Assembly (NCBI GenBank): GCA_949317995.1
Contig: OX439050.1
Span: 54,375,777-54,439,776, forward strand
Direction: 5' to 3'
Source of the DNA: Acholoe squamosa
Lineage: Eukaryota > Annelida > Polychaeta > Phyllodocida > Polynoidae
DNA: 64,000 bases
Part shown: positions 1 through 10,740 of the stretch, one piece after another
Position numbering within the stretch: the first letter of the stretch is position 1
Layout of the letters: every line of letters starts with the position of its first letter
Notes under the pieces: model-generated
The model's input: the letters and a program-made list of their open reading frames with translations, nothing else
What the model was told of the DNA's origin: nothing
Database searches by the model: none
Program-made: the position numbers and the translations under genes

Positions 1-10
1 CCATTGGTTG

Positions 11-177
11 TTATGATGCACCAATGAAGTGCTGGTGAGACTGCTTGCCAGGGCTTCATTGGAGCATCATACAGACCCTACAGGGTGTGTTGGTACATAA
101 ATTCGCAGAGGGTTTGTATGATGCTCCAGTCAAGTGCTGGCGAGCAGTCTCACAAGTACTTCATTGGTGCATCATGA
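11..177. repeat. Long imperfect inverted repeat (hairpin)
   Basis: The left arm (about 11-79) is the reverse complement of the right arm (about 110-177) at roughly 85-90% by eye, around a loop of about 30 bases. Both arms carry the motif gatgcaccaatgaagt or its complement and a second block, ggagcatcatac. The structure could be a foldback element or an old inverted duplication. It sits directly beside the inverted-repeat element starting at 183. No coding content is evident. Confidence 0.8.
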
Positions 178-182
178 TGGCC

Positions 183-641
183 AATACCCAAGTCCCGAGT
201 TACCATGCTCCCACTGTAAACGGTCAGTTGGGGTGCAGTCTATGGTCCCAGGGAGGGTATGGAGTAGAGACCGGCTGGAGGGGGTGATGAGCTCCCTGAC
301 AGCTGACCGCAGGGAGGGGCCTGGTCCTGGGTAGCCAGGGATTGGACTGAATGTAGGTCAGTCTGTCTACTTAAATGTACATAATTATTTCCTATGCTTC
401 TATTTATTGAAAATCCTAATTAATTCAACCAATGAAGGAGAGTTGTATGTCAGTTATGCTGAAAACGTTTCATCCACAAATACAAAGAAGTTCATAGTTT
501 GAAAAACTACTTCCTGTCCAGCTAATGTTTTAACTATAGGCCTGCTGAGAAGTGTACCCTCCTTAGGGTCTTAGAGAGCGACCCCTGCAGGTGGCTGGTG
601 GCGAAACCGGCCTTCGCAGCCTAACTCGGGACTTGGGTATT
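183..641. mobile_element. Putative non-autonomous DNA transposon with 20-bp terminal inverted repeats
   Basis: Positions 183-202 (aatacccaagtcccgagtta) are the exact reverse complement of 622-641. The 459-bp span has no transposase-like frame. I see no convincing target-site duplication, so the superfamily cannot be assigned. The perfect arms argue for a fairly recent MITE-type element, but a chance or foldback origin is not excluded. Confidence 0.5.
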
Positions 642-1375
642 CCCATGCTGCATGAATGCATCAGCGGTCCTTAAAGGGTTACGAAATACAGGTTATGTTA
701 TCTCCACCGAGCTGCGTCATCTTCTCTCTAAATGTTGTGTATCATGTGTGCCATAGATTGATATTTAGATGCTTAATGAGTGTTTGATTTGTAAATGGAT
801 AGCCTGAAAATCAATTTACCTAGGCCTGTATCCTGAGATTTAGAAAAAAATAACAGGGGCGCCTCTATCCCCCACTTAGGGGCAAAGGCCGCGCACCAAT
901 ACTGACCAAGAAAGTCTGTGATAATTACACTTGATTTTTTTCTTCTGACTGTGATATTGTAATTGGAGACTTAGTTATGTCATTATATACGATTGTATTC
1001 TATGAAATGTGAAATAGTCTTGCCATCAACAAAATTAATATGATTACCTATATTAAGCCCATCTAGTCTCAACATGCAGCATTTGCAACAAACCATCTGT
1101 GATATGATATAAGTGTGGTATGTAACATCAGCCACGCTGAGATACCATCCTCACCTGTTTGGTCAATTGTATTTGATAATATTTTTAAGTTGGTACAACC
1201 GACGGGCTCTCAGTATACTAGTATAAATGACAAATACAGGGTGCATCGGCGCATATACACTTGTTTGTGTTACTGTATTTCTATTACTCGAACAATGAAT
1301 GTACCAACAATATTTGATACTGTGATAATTATTGGACCAAATAGAGTTAAATTGTTTCAAGAAATGCACAATTTC

Positions 1376-1458
1376 GACCTACAGTAACGTGCCCTACCTA
1401 CAATTTTTACCTACAGTAACTTACCGACCTACAGTAACGCCCCCTACCTCATCGGGGT
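1376..1458 (+). repeat. Three short direct repeats around acctacagtaac
   Basis: The motif acctacagtaac occurs three times in about 65 bases, each followed by a c-rich block (gccctacc or ccccctacc). It is followed by a pyrimidine-rich tract with a run of about 13 C at roughly 1488-1500. It looks like the degenerate end of a repeat family. No gene is visible from 642 to 1977. Confidence 0.6.
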
Positions 1459-1977
1459 TGAAAAACGTTGCCCCCTAGTTCCCCTCAAATCCCCCCCCCC
1501 TCAATCTCTAATCGATTTAGGAAACATTGAAGTAGGAGGGCAAGACCATAGCTGTTGTCAGCCGGCCACGCTTTTCGCCATCTTGGTATAGTTTGCTTGA
1601 TTTGAGTCCATTGTGTTCAAATCTAACATGTACTCTTCACAGATGCAATATTGAGTTGTATGTTTTATGGGCAAACTTAGCCTATATCCAGGCTAGTTTT
1701 TCAGCTATTTATGGTGATGTTGTTTCCAATTGTGTGATGAGTTAGAACAGGGCAAATATGACAGGATCAGCACAGCGTGTCTGACACAGTGATGTCATCA
1801 TAAATACACCAATGGGCTTCAATGTATGTGACAGAGACTGCCAGGTATAGGCTCATGTTGCTAAATATACATTGTCATGAAGATATCTGTAACAGGTTTA
1901 CCCGAAATATAATGGATGTAGCCAGGGTGAACAAAATCATGGGACTTTGTGAAATAGATGAACCGAGACTCATTTAC

Positions 1978-2016
<39 letters not shown>
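1978..2016 (+). repeat. (CAT)13 microsatellite
   Basis: Thirteen uninterrupted CAT triplets. In one frame they read as a run of histidines inside a 93-codon open frame (1822-2103), but that frame has no family signature or conserved context, so I do not call it a gene. Confidence 0.97.
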
Positions 2017-2017
<1 letters not shown>

Positions 2018-2429
2018 TGTCCGAACCATCAACTCACCAGGAGGTGCTCTCTTTGCTCAAATTATGCAAACGAGGTGAAGCAGGCAAAATGAGTGGAGCT
2101 TAAAGTGAAATTGGAGGAACCATTAACAAAGGGTCAAAATTAAAACATAATGAGAGTAATAGAAAACGCCTTTTCAGTTTGCTTCTATTTCAACAATTGA
2201 GTTTCTTTCAGCAAACACCTTTTAATAAAACATGCAGAAGACTTTACAATTATCAAAAGCAAGATTTGTACTTGGACTATTACTGGAACAGATCTATAGA
2301 CAGGAACAAAGTCTTGGGTGTGGATGAAAGTGTTGAAAAGGAGAGGGACTTGAATATTCCTGGGATTGGTACGAACATTCCCACAGCAATGCACACACCA
2401 AAGGCTCATCAGCCTTTATATTCTGCCTG

Positions 2430-3290
2430 CGGTGATCCACTGACTGTGGGTTTTGGTGGAGAACACAGGTGTTTTGATGCCAGCTACACAGTGATTTGAT
2501 TGCAGCAAACAGCCAACCGGCTGCTGACTGATAGGGTGAACGTGGTAGGTTCTCAAGGAGCTACAAAGAAATTAGCAAAGTAGCTTCTGTTCCGACCCTT
2601 GCAGAATGGATTCTTTGTTTGATTTATGAACTGTTGCACTTCGTGTTCCACAGGACATGGGTTCAGTGTTATATATGTTCATTTTTCTAGACTGAAGAAT
2701 GTATGTTTTAAAGGTTAGACTCACTAATTCTGAACTAATTCCTGTAGTCTCATAACAGTTCTACCAAACCCTATGTAATGAGTCTATAGATAGTGCCAGT
2801 CATGCATAGCAGTAGTATGTTGCCTGCCGGCTAAAACTATTGTTGCCAACAAAGGTATTCATGGATGTCATTTCCCATTATTGCACAGTCTACGGCTGAC
2901 TGGACATGGCACTGATTTGTTGTTGCTGTTTTTTTCTGATGAGACCTTTTAAGAGGTGATCCATAAAATTGGACCAGTATTTCATCCTTTATTCCCATAT
3001 CATGAGAAAAAAATTCTTTTTAAAAGAATGTACACGATTCCATGTTATTACACATCAAATGCATTAGGCTATTAGATCATTATCAATGAGGAATGTAATG
3101 GAAAGTTGATCTCCCAAAAGTCCGAACCAAGAGGGATACCCCTGCCTTTTAGCAGACTTCAGTTGACCAAAGAAGATTCTGTTTTTGGTCTGAGTTTAAG
3201 ATGCCATCGGGCATTTGCAACAGCATTAAAGCATAAATTTTCCCCTCAACTTGGCTACTTTCAACAGGAACTCTACTTCTTGTTAGGGTA
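2430..3290 (+). repeat. Diverged third copy of sequence in the D1/D2 duplication
   Basis: Blocks here match, in the same order, parts of 24.88-25.6 kb and 50.17-50.96 kb. Examples are cactgactgtg followed by a gccagctacacag-like block near 2440-2490, and ccttttagc followed by cagttga and ttctgtttttg near 3140-3190. Divergence is high, so this is either an older segmental copy or a long interspersed repeat. No protein signature is present. Confidence 0.45.
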
Positions 3291-4207
3291 GTCTACACCT
3301 AAGTTGGCCGCTCTTGTTGCTTGGTACCTTAAGCTGACCACACCTTCAGAAGGTAATTTTCCTTTGTCATGGGTATGGTTGTCTGTGCTCTTCATCATTT
3401 AATTTTAAAATGAGATAGAGACGATTATAGCCTTTCTATGTTCTATCTGAATGTAGTTGGCCCATGGTGAAATATGCTAAATAACAAGAATTTATGGTCT
3501 TAGCAGAATTAGCTGATTATATATGAGTTATACAACCCAAGAGGTTTTAGGTTACTGGGATACCAAGATGTTCAACATTTGTATCAATGTACATGTTCCT
3601 GTAAATGTACTGGCTAACCCTGTTTGGAATAAGGAGTAGATTACCAATGGCCATCTCTATTAACAATAAATCCATAATGGTCTGTGTTGAAAATTCAATT
3701 AATCTAACTTTTCATCAGCCTTGATCCTTTTATAGTAGTCTAACATATTACAAATAGTGCATTTCTCCCCTTGGCTTTGCCTAGCCAACTCCCCAAATAC
3801 CAGTGCCTCTATGTCCTTAAAGGGATCGCTCACAGGAAATGGTATTGGCTCGAGTGGCCCACAATTCTACACCACTACAATTGGCATGGTGGCAAAGGCC
3901 TGGATAAGTGGTGGGGGCTGACAGATGGAGCTATACTCTGTCACCTACTCCTGTGCCCTGAGGTGTAGTCATCGATTTTAAGAGGGCCATATTCCTAGCG
4001 TTTATAGAAGAGTCACTTTGCATTTAAGGGGGACAGAGTTTACGCGTGTTTTTTTTTTCAATTTAAAAAGCATTGTATCCTAACACACATTCAGGGCCTG
4101 TGTTTAATAAAGACCCATCACACACCCAGACCAGTATGGTAGCTTCATCGAAAGCTTTGCACGGAAAATTAAACTAACACACTCAAAGCAAGTGACCAAG
4201 TGGTGAA
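3291..4207. other. Stretch with no recognised feature
   Basis: AT-rich sequence with short open frames only (up to about 65 codons). I see no splice-bounded exon, RNA gene or clear repeat. Confidence 0.5.
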
Positions 4208-4388
4208 CATGGTAAGGAAAATGTCGGCAGAATCCTTGTCCCAAAGTTGCCAGAGATCCGTTGTTATTTTCACAGGGATTCATTGTACCACCACACTGCC
4301 ACCTGTGGCTTCTTGTAAAAACCACACTGGGTAATTGCAATGATTTATTGTTGAGTTTTATGAGGATATCTGGTACATTCACAGTGTG
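4208..4388 (-). mobile_element. MITE family N, copy 1 (minus orientation)
   Basis: On the minus strand this begins near cactgtgaatgtaccag. It contains the family's internal blocks: a ccacaggtggcagtg-like block, tctctggcaac, and a gacattttcc-like end. The same order is seen at 9113, 18781, 26017 and 35755. The family consensus is about 210 bp with CACTGTAAAAA-type inverted ends and no coding capacity. This copy is degenerate at its ends. Confidence 0.7.
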
Positions 4389-5849
4389 TAGAGGTGATGG
4401 GGGTATGCTGATCCATTTTGGACATATATAGCTGATGCTTCGAGGTGCTCCCTGACTTTTAAAGTGACAGGGTCATCACACTAAATTGTCCTCAGCTATT
4501 CAGAGAACCCTCGGGAAAAAGGAGTGCAGAGAGACAATCATACTAATATATTTTGCCGGTTTTGCCCTAAGCATGTATTAGATATTAGCCCAGAGGTAAT
4601 ACCCAATCCCATTAATTACAGCTACATGAATAGATGTTATTCAGAATCATTGTTAGACTTACCTTTAATGTTGATGCTCTGCAGTTATTATTTAACTGGG
4701 TGTATTTTCTTTACCAGTCTTAGTCTTCCCACCCGGACAATAGTATGGAAAAAAATTATTTGATGTGTTATAACGACATTTGATTGAGAATAATCGTCGC
4801 TTCATTACCATCAGATGACAACGATTCTGAGCAGACCCCCTCTAGCCTTCGCTTTAGACAAGAACATACCCGTATTAGAGCATAGTGTTGTATAAATATA
4901 CAACACTATAATGTCATATTGAGGTATTTAGCTGACTTTGGATGTTTGTAGCAGCCTACTTTATGCTCATAGTGTTTAGCATTCCTAGCCTTGCCACAGG
5001 TTGTGTTACAGTCGTAAGGTCTGTTAATAGCGCTCAATCGTGATCGGCCTAGTTCCTGTGAGATACACGTGCATGCTGACATCAGCGACTTCCGGACCTG
5101 ATCTCGCAACCACATGTCTTCCAAGCATGTCATTTAGTTTGGATGTATGGTATCTAGGTGAATAATGGGGTTCCAAGAAGAGGTCTGTCATGGCTGCGCA
5201 CACAGCATTAACAAGAAACCTCGCTGTTAACTGAGGTGATACTATGGTGCAATGTGTCAGAGCAACTCAGGACTGAGAGGAGCAGCTCAATTTTTTTTTG
5301 TGTCCTATAAAATAGGCATTTATTGTAACTGCACATTGGGGTTTTCTGTTACAATATGAAGACAGGATATACAAGATTGGATACATTTGTTTCCTGGAAT
5401 AGATAAAAAAACTGTTTCACAAAAAGCATATTGGCATCATGTTGGTATGTCTGTAATTCCAGTAAATTACTATATAGCATATCCAATGGTGTTTCTATGG
5501 GTTTACAAAGCTTGTGTTTGTGTATGATTTCAAGAAATCTCTAGTACAATATAATTCTAATCACATATAGAGTCATTTCAATTTACCTGACTGCCACTTT
5601 AAGAACATTTCTATAAACAATATGAACAGGGATGAAATTATTTACATTTGATGATAATGAACAGGTTAACATATGTTTCGCTCTAAATGGTAATGTATGA
5701 GGTACTGATGGATCACTCTTCATCTCTTTTGGACTAATAATCACAGTTTTGTGTGGGGCATGAATTAGTAACATTACAATATTCAGCTTTGAAGAGCAAA
5801 GACTCATTAAGTCTTTAATCGGAAGTAAGTTTACTGCCTTCTAGTTCTC
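4389..5849. other. Stretch with no gene; contains one perfect hairpin
   Basis: Only short open frames. The sole structured element I see is the 12-bp inverted repeat at 4882-4909. Confidence 0.5.
4882..4909. repeat. Perfect 12-bp inverted repeat with 4-nt loop
   Basis: atagtgttgtat, loop aaat, then the exact reverse complement. There is no T-rich tract of the kind expected at a bacterial terminator, and the context is eukaryotic, so no function is assigned. Confidence 0.85.
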
Positions 5850-6294
5850 ATCTATTGCATATATTTCTCCTTCATACCTTTCATATCTGTACCACTTCGC
5901 TTTTTGATCTCTTTTTTGAATTTTTCCTTCACTGATATATACTTGACCTCACATGGTAATTCGTTCCACAATTTTATACGTCTATAAAGTGGACGTTTTT
6001 CTGAATGATTGAAGCCTATACCGCCTTTCAAAGAAAACTATCTTATTATCCTGTCTTGTCCTCCTGTCTGTATGAGTATACAATTCCTCTAAGACTATTT
6101 TCTGTATCTGAGCCTTCCTATACATTGATGAAGTGAACAGCTCCTTTCTCCATGCCTCCGGCGTTGGTACTTCAAATCTGGCATGCATCCCTACAATAGT
6201 TTCATGTCTCTTTTTCACCTTAAGACAGATTCTTAATCCCTGGTTTTGTATTATTTGTAACCTTGCAATATCTGCTTCATTAGCACAGTGAACA
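5850..6294 (-). pseudogene. LINE ORF2 C-terminal domain fragment (Jockey/CR1/L2-like)
   Basis: On the minus strand one continuous frame reads EADIARLQIIQNQGLRICL (near 6285-6225), then the region between reverse transcriptase and the ORF end. A frame change near 5980 leads into KLWNELPCEVK and EKFKKEIKK. These are the usual closing blocks of non-LTR ORF2 proteins (LQ..QN.alR followed by WN.LP..vr....fkk.lk). It continues the fragment at 7173-7490: the two are one element split by the composite repeat inserted between them. The downstream 3' end was not delimited. The protein cannot be functional, given the split and the frameshift. Family assignment rests on motif recognition only. Confidence 0.85.
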
Positions 6295-6347
6295 AGTAAT
6301 CAATGGATAATTCATGACACAAGTCATGAATTATCCATTGACTACTT
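6295..6347. repeat. Near-perfect 24-25 bp hairpin at the composite-element boundary
   Basis: 6301-6318 (caatggataattcatgac) is the exact reverse complement of 6323-6340 around a 4-nt loop. Pairing extends outward to 6294/6347 with one mismatch. It lies at the left edge of the composite repeat. The related copy at 52556 has only a degenerate version, so the hairpin may be element sequence or part of the junction. Confidence 0.85.
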
Positions 6348-6700
6348 ATTTTATACCACGAAACCAATAAATAATCAATAGAATACCAATAAATTCAAGT
6401 TGAAAACAAATATTATTCCCCCTCCCCGGGACTGGAAGCCAGCCATAGTGTGTGTACAGGTACATACACCTCGTCGCCCAGCAGCGGACAGCGATAGCGC
6501 GTGTCTTGGCTCGGCTTGGCAGCTGCACATGGCTAAAAATAGTGTTTGTACACAATGGGTACACACACCTCGGCGCCCGGCTAGGCTTGGCTTGCTTTGA
6601 ATGCGTCTCGCAGTTATGTTTGTGTACAATACAATACAATGTACGATACATACACCTCATCGCCCGGCAGCGGACAGCGACAGCGCACACGGCGAAAAAA

Positions 6701-6777
6701 GATGCGCCCGGACCGGGACTCGACCCGCGTACCTCTAACGGCTGAGCGCAATGTGCTAACCACTAGACCACCGCGTC
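6701..6777 (-). other. tRNA-like promoter relic (Glu/His-like A box)
   Basis: The minus strand reads GACGCGGTGGTCTAGTGG, TTAGCA, and later GGGTCGAGTCCCGG, which match the A and B box regions of a tRNA with a TGGTCTAGTGGTTAG-type D arm. Acceptor pairing is only partial and the anticodon arm does not fold cleanly, so this is a SINE-type head rather than a working tRNA. The same unit is at 60185-60261. Confidence 0.65.
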
Positions 6778-6910
6778 TCCTCCTTCAGGGGCCGTCTCGG
6801 CTTGGCTATGTTTGAATGCGTCCCGCGGTTATGGTAGCTGACAGCCCGCAGTCGTCGCCTTCCCGGGCTTTGTATCATATCCAGACGTGGTTCGAACCAA
6901 GCATTTCTGG

Positions 6911-7172
6911 TCAGTCCCTGTGGCGCAATACATAGGGAGTTGGATTTGGGATGTGAGACTGAAGGTTCGAGCCCTGCCCTGGCCTTAAAAATTTTGTGGG
7001 TTTTAACATGTAACATATGACTTGTAAGGACATGAGAGGCGTGCAGGTTATCCATGGATAACCGCACGCCTTACAAAATTGATGTTACAGCCTACAGGGT
7101 GTGCAATATCGACAGGTATGTGCATGGAAATATCCAGCAAAAAGCACTGAGCAACCCAGAAATCGTGGTATA
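6911..7172 (+). mobile_element. tRNA-Arg-like SINE, copy S1
   Basis: The head has CCTGTGGCGCAATACATAG (A-box region, as in TGGCGCAATGGATAG-type arginine tRNAs) and GGTTCGAGCC (B box). The body carries ttgtgggttttaacatg, a palindromic stem (18-bp palindrome at 7046-7063 flanked by aggcgtgc/gcacgcct), a gtgtgcaatatcgacagg block, and ends near aaatcgtggtataa. Two other copies share this order (52961-53243, 60376-60678). Transcription by RNA polymerase III is inferred from the boxes. Confidence 0.8.
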
Positions 7173-7490
7173 ATCAGTGATAGTCAAATATGGGGAGTAT
7201 ACACTGTTTGTAGATAGATATGCTAGCTTTCTCCGTTAGAAGATGTCTAATTTTTGCAAGCTTAAAAATAGAGGCTGCGGCCTTTCTTACAGTGTCATTT
7301 AAGAAGGAGGCCATAGTGAGTTTACTATCAATGATGACCCCTAGATATGTGTATTTGTTTACAACTCTAAGTTTCTGTCCATTTATATTTACATCTAGAT
7401 TTTTAGGCCTATAAGATGGGGAACAAATGTCATGGAGACAAAATGAAATCAGTAACCTTTTGTAATCGAAAACACAAACATATTAGGATT
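7173..7490 (-). pseudogene. LINE reverse transcriptase thumb fragment
   Basis: The minus strand, translated directly, gives INGQKLRVVNKYTYLGVIID, then a helical stretch, RHLLTEKAS and SIYKQCILPIFDY. YLGVIID followed by a K-rich helix and IYKQ.ilP.fDY is the post-catalytic thumb region of Jockey/CR1/L2-type reverse transcriptases. Upstream, after a frame change, a DYKRLL-like stretch continues it. The frame stops right after FDYH, where the composite repeat begins; coding resumes at 6294. The catalytic palm is missing, so this is a 5'-truncated, disrupted copy. Confidence 0.85.
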
Positions 7491-9112
7491 CAATAATTAA
7501 GATCATTTCCCTGCATTTGTGTCTTCTTCAACATACACCTATTCCATTTTCCTTAAAGGTCAGGGATTGATCTAACATGTCTAAGTGGATTGTTGGTTGT
7601 CGGAGCCAAAACACTGAAATGCCAAGACGAAGTAAACTCCACGATATGCCCTAATATTGCCACCACTTCTGGCAGCTCATAAAACCTACTGACTATACGG
7701 AAGTATGTGTCTTATTGTTCTACGTGAGCTACAACAGTGACAGAAATCAGCGAAACCACATGGTGCTTCAACCACTACTTGTAGATAATCTTGTAACAGA
7801 ATAAGTCTTATGACACTGTATACATGTATTCTATGCCATGGTTATGGTATGTATTCAAATATATTTATAAGCCTCAGTGACTTAGTGCTTCTAGATGCTA
7901 GGCGGGGAACAAAGAGGTATGACTAGGGGCAGGGAGCAGGAGATGCGTGGTGACTGTGGTAGAGAGCAGATATAGAGGAACAGGGTGACAGCAGTAGTGG
8001 ATACTTCTAGGAGGGAGCAGCTCACAGAGTGGGCAGGGAGCAGCTCATAGCGGGGTGCTTGCTGTATAGTGCTGTATAGTCCTCGGGCTTATACACCATG
8101 TACACACAACAGGAGGACTACTACCACTAACCCACAAATTAAACTTTCAAGAGCCAAGAACCTGGTATTCTGGGACTTCTTTCATTAACGAATACTGTTA
8201 ATTAACCCCCCCCCCCCACAATCTCTGCTTAATTCATCTTTCATATTTCCAAGGGAATTGACATTGATCCCACGCACAGGTTAATTTACATTCTTAAAAT
8301 TTATACAGGAGTAATTAAATATATATAATAATGAACAAAAGCCACATCAACTCAGCCTTCCTTCTTAGCAGTTGTGACTTAACTTGAAAACCGGGGTAAT
8401 ACAAAAGAACAGGTATAAACTATGGTAGTCTTAGATGCTTGTACCTGCCAAACTAATTGCAACCGGCATAATGACGCAGGAGAATTTCTGAATTAATTGA
8501 GGAAATTATATAATCAGTTACTTCTTTAAGAAGACTATTAATAATAACCCTTTGTCTCGCATATGCTGTAGCTTTAAAACATTATTCAAGATCAAAGTGT
8601 CTGTCAGGGAACACAATCATGATGCTTAACCCAGAGATAATTCTAAACCGATGGCATATTAATTAAAGTCTGAAAGCATGAAGGCTTAAATCCATAATTG
8701 AGGAAAGTGATGAAAGTGAGCAGGGGGTGATTAAGGTTTCTTTTAACTTGCCTTTTCTGAGGAATTAAATACAATTTCAGTGGTCCTCAGTGGCGGGGCA
8801 TGCAGTAAATGAGGAGCAATAATTCCTGAACATTTGGAGAATATTCTTGGTGAGGGATGTTTCTCTAAGCTCCCTAGGAATAAGCCTGTAGAACTTTTAA
8901 GAACTAAATCTACAGATGTCTATCATTCAATTGGTCAAGGGCAGGGTCATTCTGAAGTGTTATTGCATGCCATGAGCGCGGGCTCGATAAAGAATTCATG
9001 AAAGCACTACCAGAGAAAGAGATTTTTGCATGCTGTCCCTGCTTTATCATCATATAACTATAGGTCTATATATATATGATAGTGAGCAGTATACATGCAT
9101 TCTGTAGACATT
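7491..9112. other. Stretch with no gene
   Basis: No protein or RNA signature. There is a mildly repetitive purine-rich patch near 7900-8050 (gggagcagctca occurs twice) and a C-rich run near 8206-8217. Confidence 0.5.
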
Positions 9113-9325
9113 CACTGTAAAAAATAAATAACTGTTCAGTTTACCAGCGATCCTTGCAAAATTGAACAGTGAACCACAGCGATTGAATAACTGTGAACCA
9201 TGGTAGCTTTTACAAGAAGCCCCAGGTGGCAGTGCAGTGGTACAAGGAATCTCTGTGAAAATAATAACGGGTCTCTGGCAATTCATGGATGCTGTTGTTA
9301 TTTGAACAACATTTTTTTTACAGTG
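9113..9325 (+). mobile_element. MITE family N, copy 2
   Basis: Starts cactgtaaaaaataa and ends ttttttttacagtg, giving short inverted ends. Internal blocks gaacagtgaaccac, aggtggcagtgcagtgg and tctctggcaa occur in the order shared by the other copies. No coding capacity. Confidence 0.8.
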
Positions 9326-9334
9326 TATGATGAT

Positions 9335-9520
9335 GCCCTGTGGCACTATGTGCATTATACCAGTGAGTGCCATTTCCCCGCCTTGCCTGCCTCCTTTTAC
9401 TGACGATGACTGTGTTTGTGTGTAGACCACAGCTGTTTTTGAAGCCACCTACACAGGTCCTTTGATGGCTCCTCAAGGCTGATGGCGTAAATGTCAGATG
9501 TCCTACACTGTAAAAAGTAA
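9335..9520 (+). repeat. Interspersed repeat R, copy 1
   Basis: Contains gcactatgtgcat, ttttgaagccacctacacag and tttgatgg blocks, shared in the same order with 24.80-25.03, 32.33-32.57 and 50.08-50.31 kb. Unit length is about 200-250 bp and there is no coding potential. It is adjacent to two family N MITEs. Confidence 0.65.
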
Positions 9521-9590
9521 CTGTTAAATCTAGCGTGGATTCTCGTAAAACTGAGCAGTGAACCACCATAATAGTTTTACAGTGAACCAG
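9505..9590 (+). mobile_element. MITE family N, copy 3 (internally shortened)
   Basis: Starts cactgtaaaaagtaactg, has actgagcagtgaaccacc, and ends ttttacagtg. It retains the first third of the family and lacks the aggtggcag and tctctggcaa blocks. Confidence 0.65.
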
Positions 9591-10740
9591 TGATAGCCAT
9601 TACTTAAATCCCTCTCTAAAGAAGGGTCCCTTTCTTTGTTTATACAGGAGGTGTATCATATTTCACAGGGTGAGGGCAAATAAAGTAAATTCCCTTTCAT
9701 GAATTTCCTTTTTTTCTTTACTTCCTAAGAACAGATCAATGCATGGAATGTCCACACCATTAGCATCTCATCGCCTTCTTTAAAAACAATCATCGCATGA
9801 AAAAGGCCTCTTTTAAAAGCTCAAAGACATGTCTATAGGTGGGGTAATAAAACATTGGGGCTTTTACTAGGTGCCATGTTAATGCTACCCCCTAAGCGAA
9901 AACAAAATCGGCATGACATTCAGCATGAAATATGCCAATTCATACCAGTGATATATATACAGAGCTCCCACCTACATGATTTTCAGGTATCTGTAATTGT
10001 TGTGCTTTTATGTCAGACTACTATATCTACAGAAATTTGCTTATAAAAGGCAATAAGCCTGTTAAACAGGCGTTTTTTATAGATTCCACTTCTAGCTGTA
10101 CCTGTATTCGTCAATGTCCTCTTTCATTGTTGTACGACCCTCAATGTCTTAGTATGGATTAGTAAATCAATATAACTCTATCAAAGCAGCCCACCTACCT
10201 TATAGTTTCTTATAATAGTCATAGTTTGTTGGAACACTATTAGAATCAATAGAGTGGCATGTACTGGACCCTAGTATAATGAGTAAGTGTATATATCAGA
10301 GGTATAGTATGGAAATGAGAATTTTCCATTAGACCTAGGTGATGATTTTCACATTTACTAAAGGAATTCTATGATGACTTAAGACACAGTCAATCCGCTC
10401 CTAAAACCATCCATGCATGAGGAAGTAAGTAAAACTAGACTTGTTTCTGAGATAGAGAGATGACAACACATTTATTGAAGTCCAACACACTCCCTATTAT
10501 AATATTATGATGAAGAATGAACTGATCGAATTATTCCCTAGTGCCTTGCCTTATGTGACTATGGTTGTAAATGTATTCAGTGTGTTGACAAAGGAGTAAG
10601 AATGCCTTGTGGTGCTATGCAATTCAAAGGACAGAGTCCTTTTCCTGTCTGTGCCCTGTCTGTCTGTCTGTCTCACTCTAGTACTCCGCCTGTTTAAATG
10701 TGGCCTAGACCACGTCAACTGAAAGGATGGATGCATGGAC
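9591..10740. other. Stretch with no gene
   Basis: AT-rich, with a short (CTGT)n patch near 10657-10670. Only short open frames. Confidence 0.5.

Larger units (their letters stand above)
6305..7172 (+). mobile_element. Composite tRNA-derived element, copy S1
   Basis: Parts in order: an AT-rich left segment (aatcaatag repeats, ttgaaaacaaa), a GC-rich block with gcccggcagcggacagcg units, a minus-strand tRNA-like box (6701-6777), and a plus-strand tRNA-Arg-like SINE (6911-7172). Left and right segments recur together at 52556-53243 and about 59855-60678. It interrupts a minus-strand LINE ORF2. A possible imperfect target duplication is taatcaatggata on the left and taatcagtgata on the right. There is no protein-coding capacity. 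Confidence 0.7.

Noticed and set aside
1822-2103. 93-codon frame with a run of 13 histidines
   Set aside because: The histidines are a (CAT)13 microsatellite. No other protein feature, exon signal or conservation is visible.
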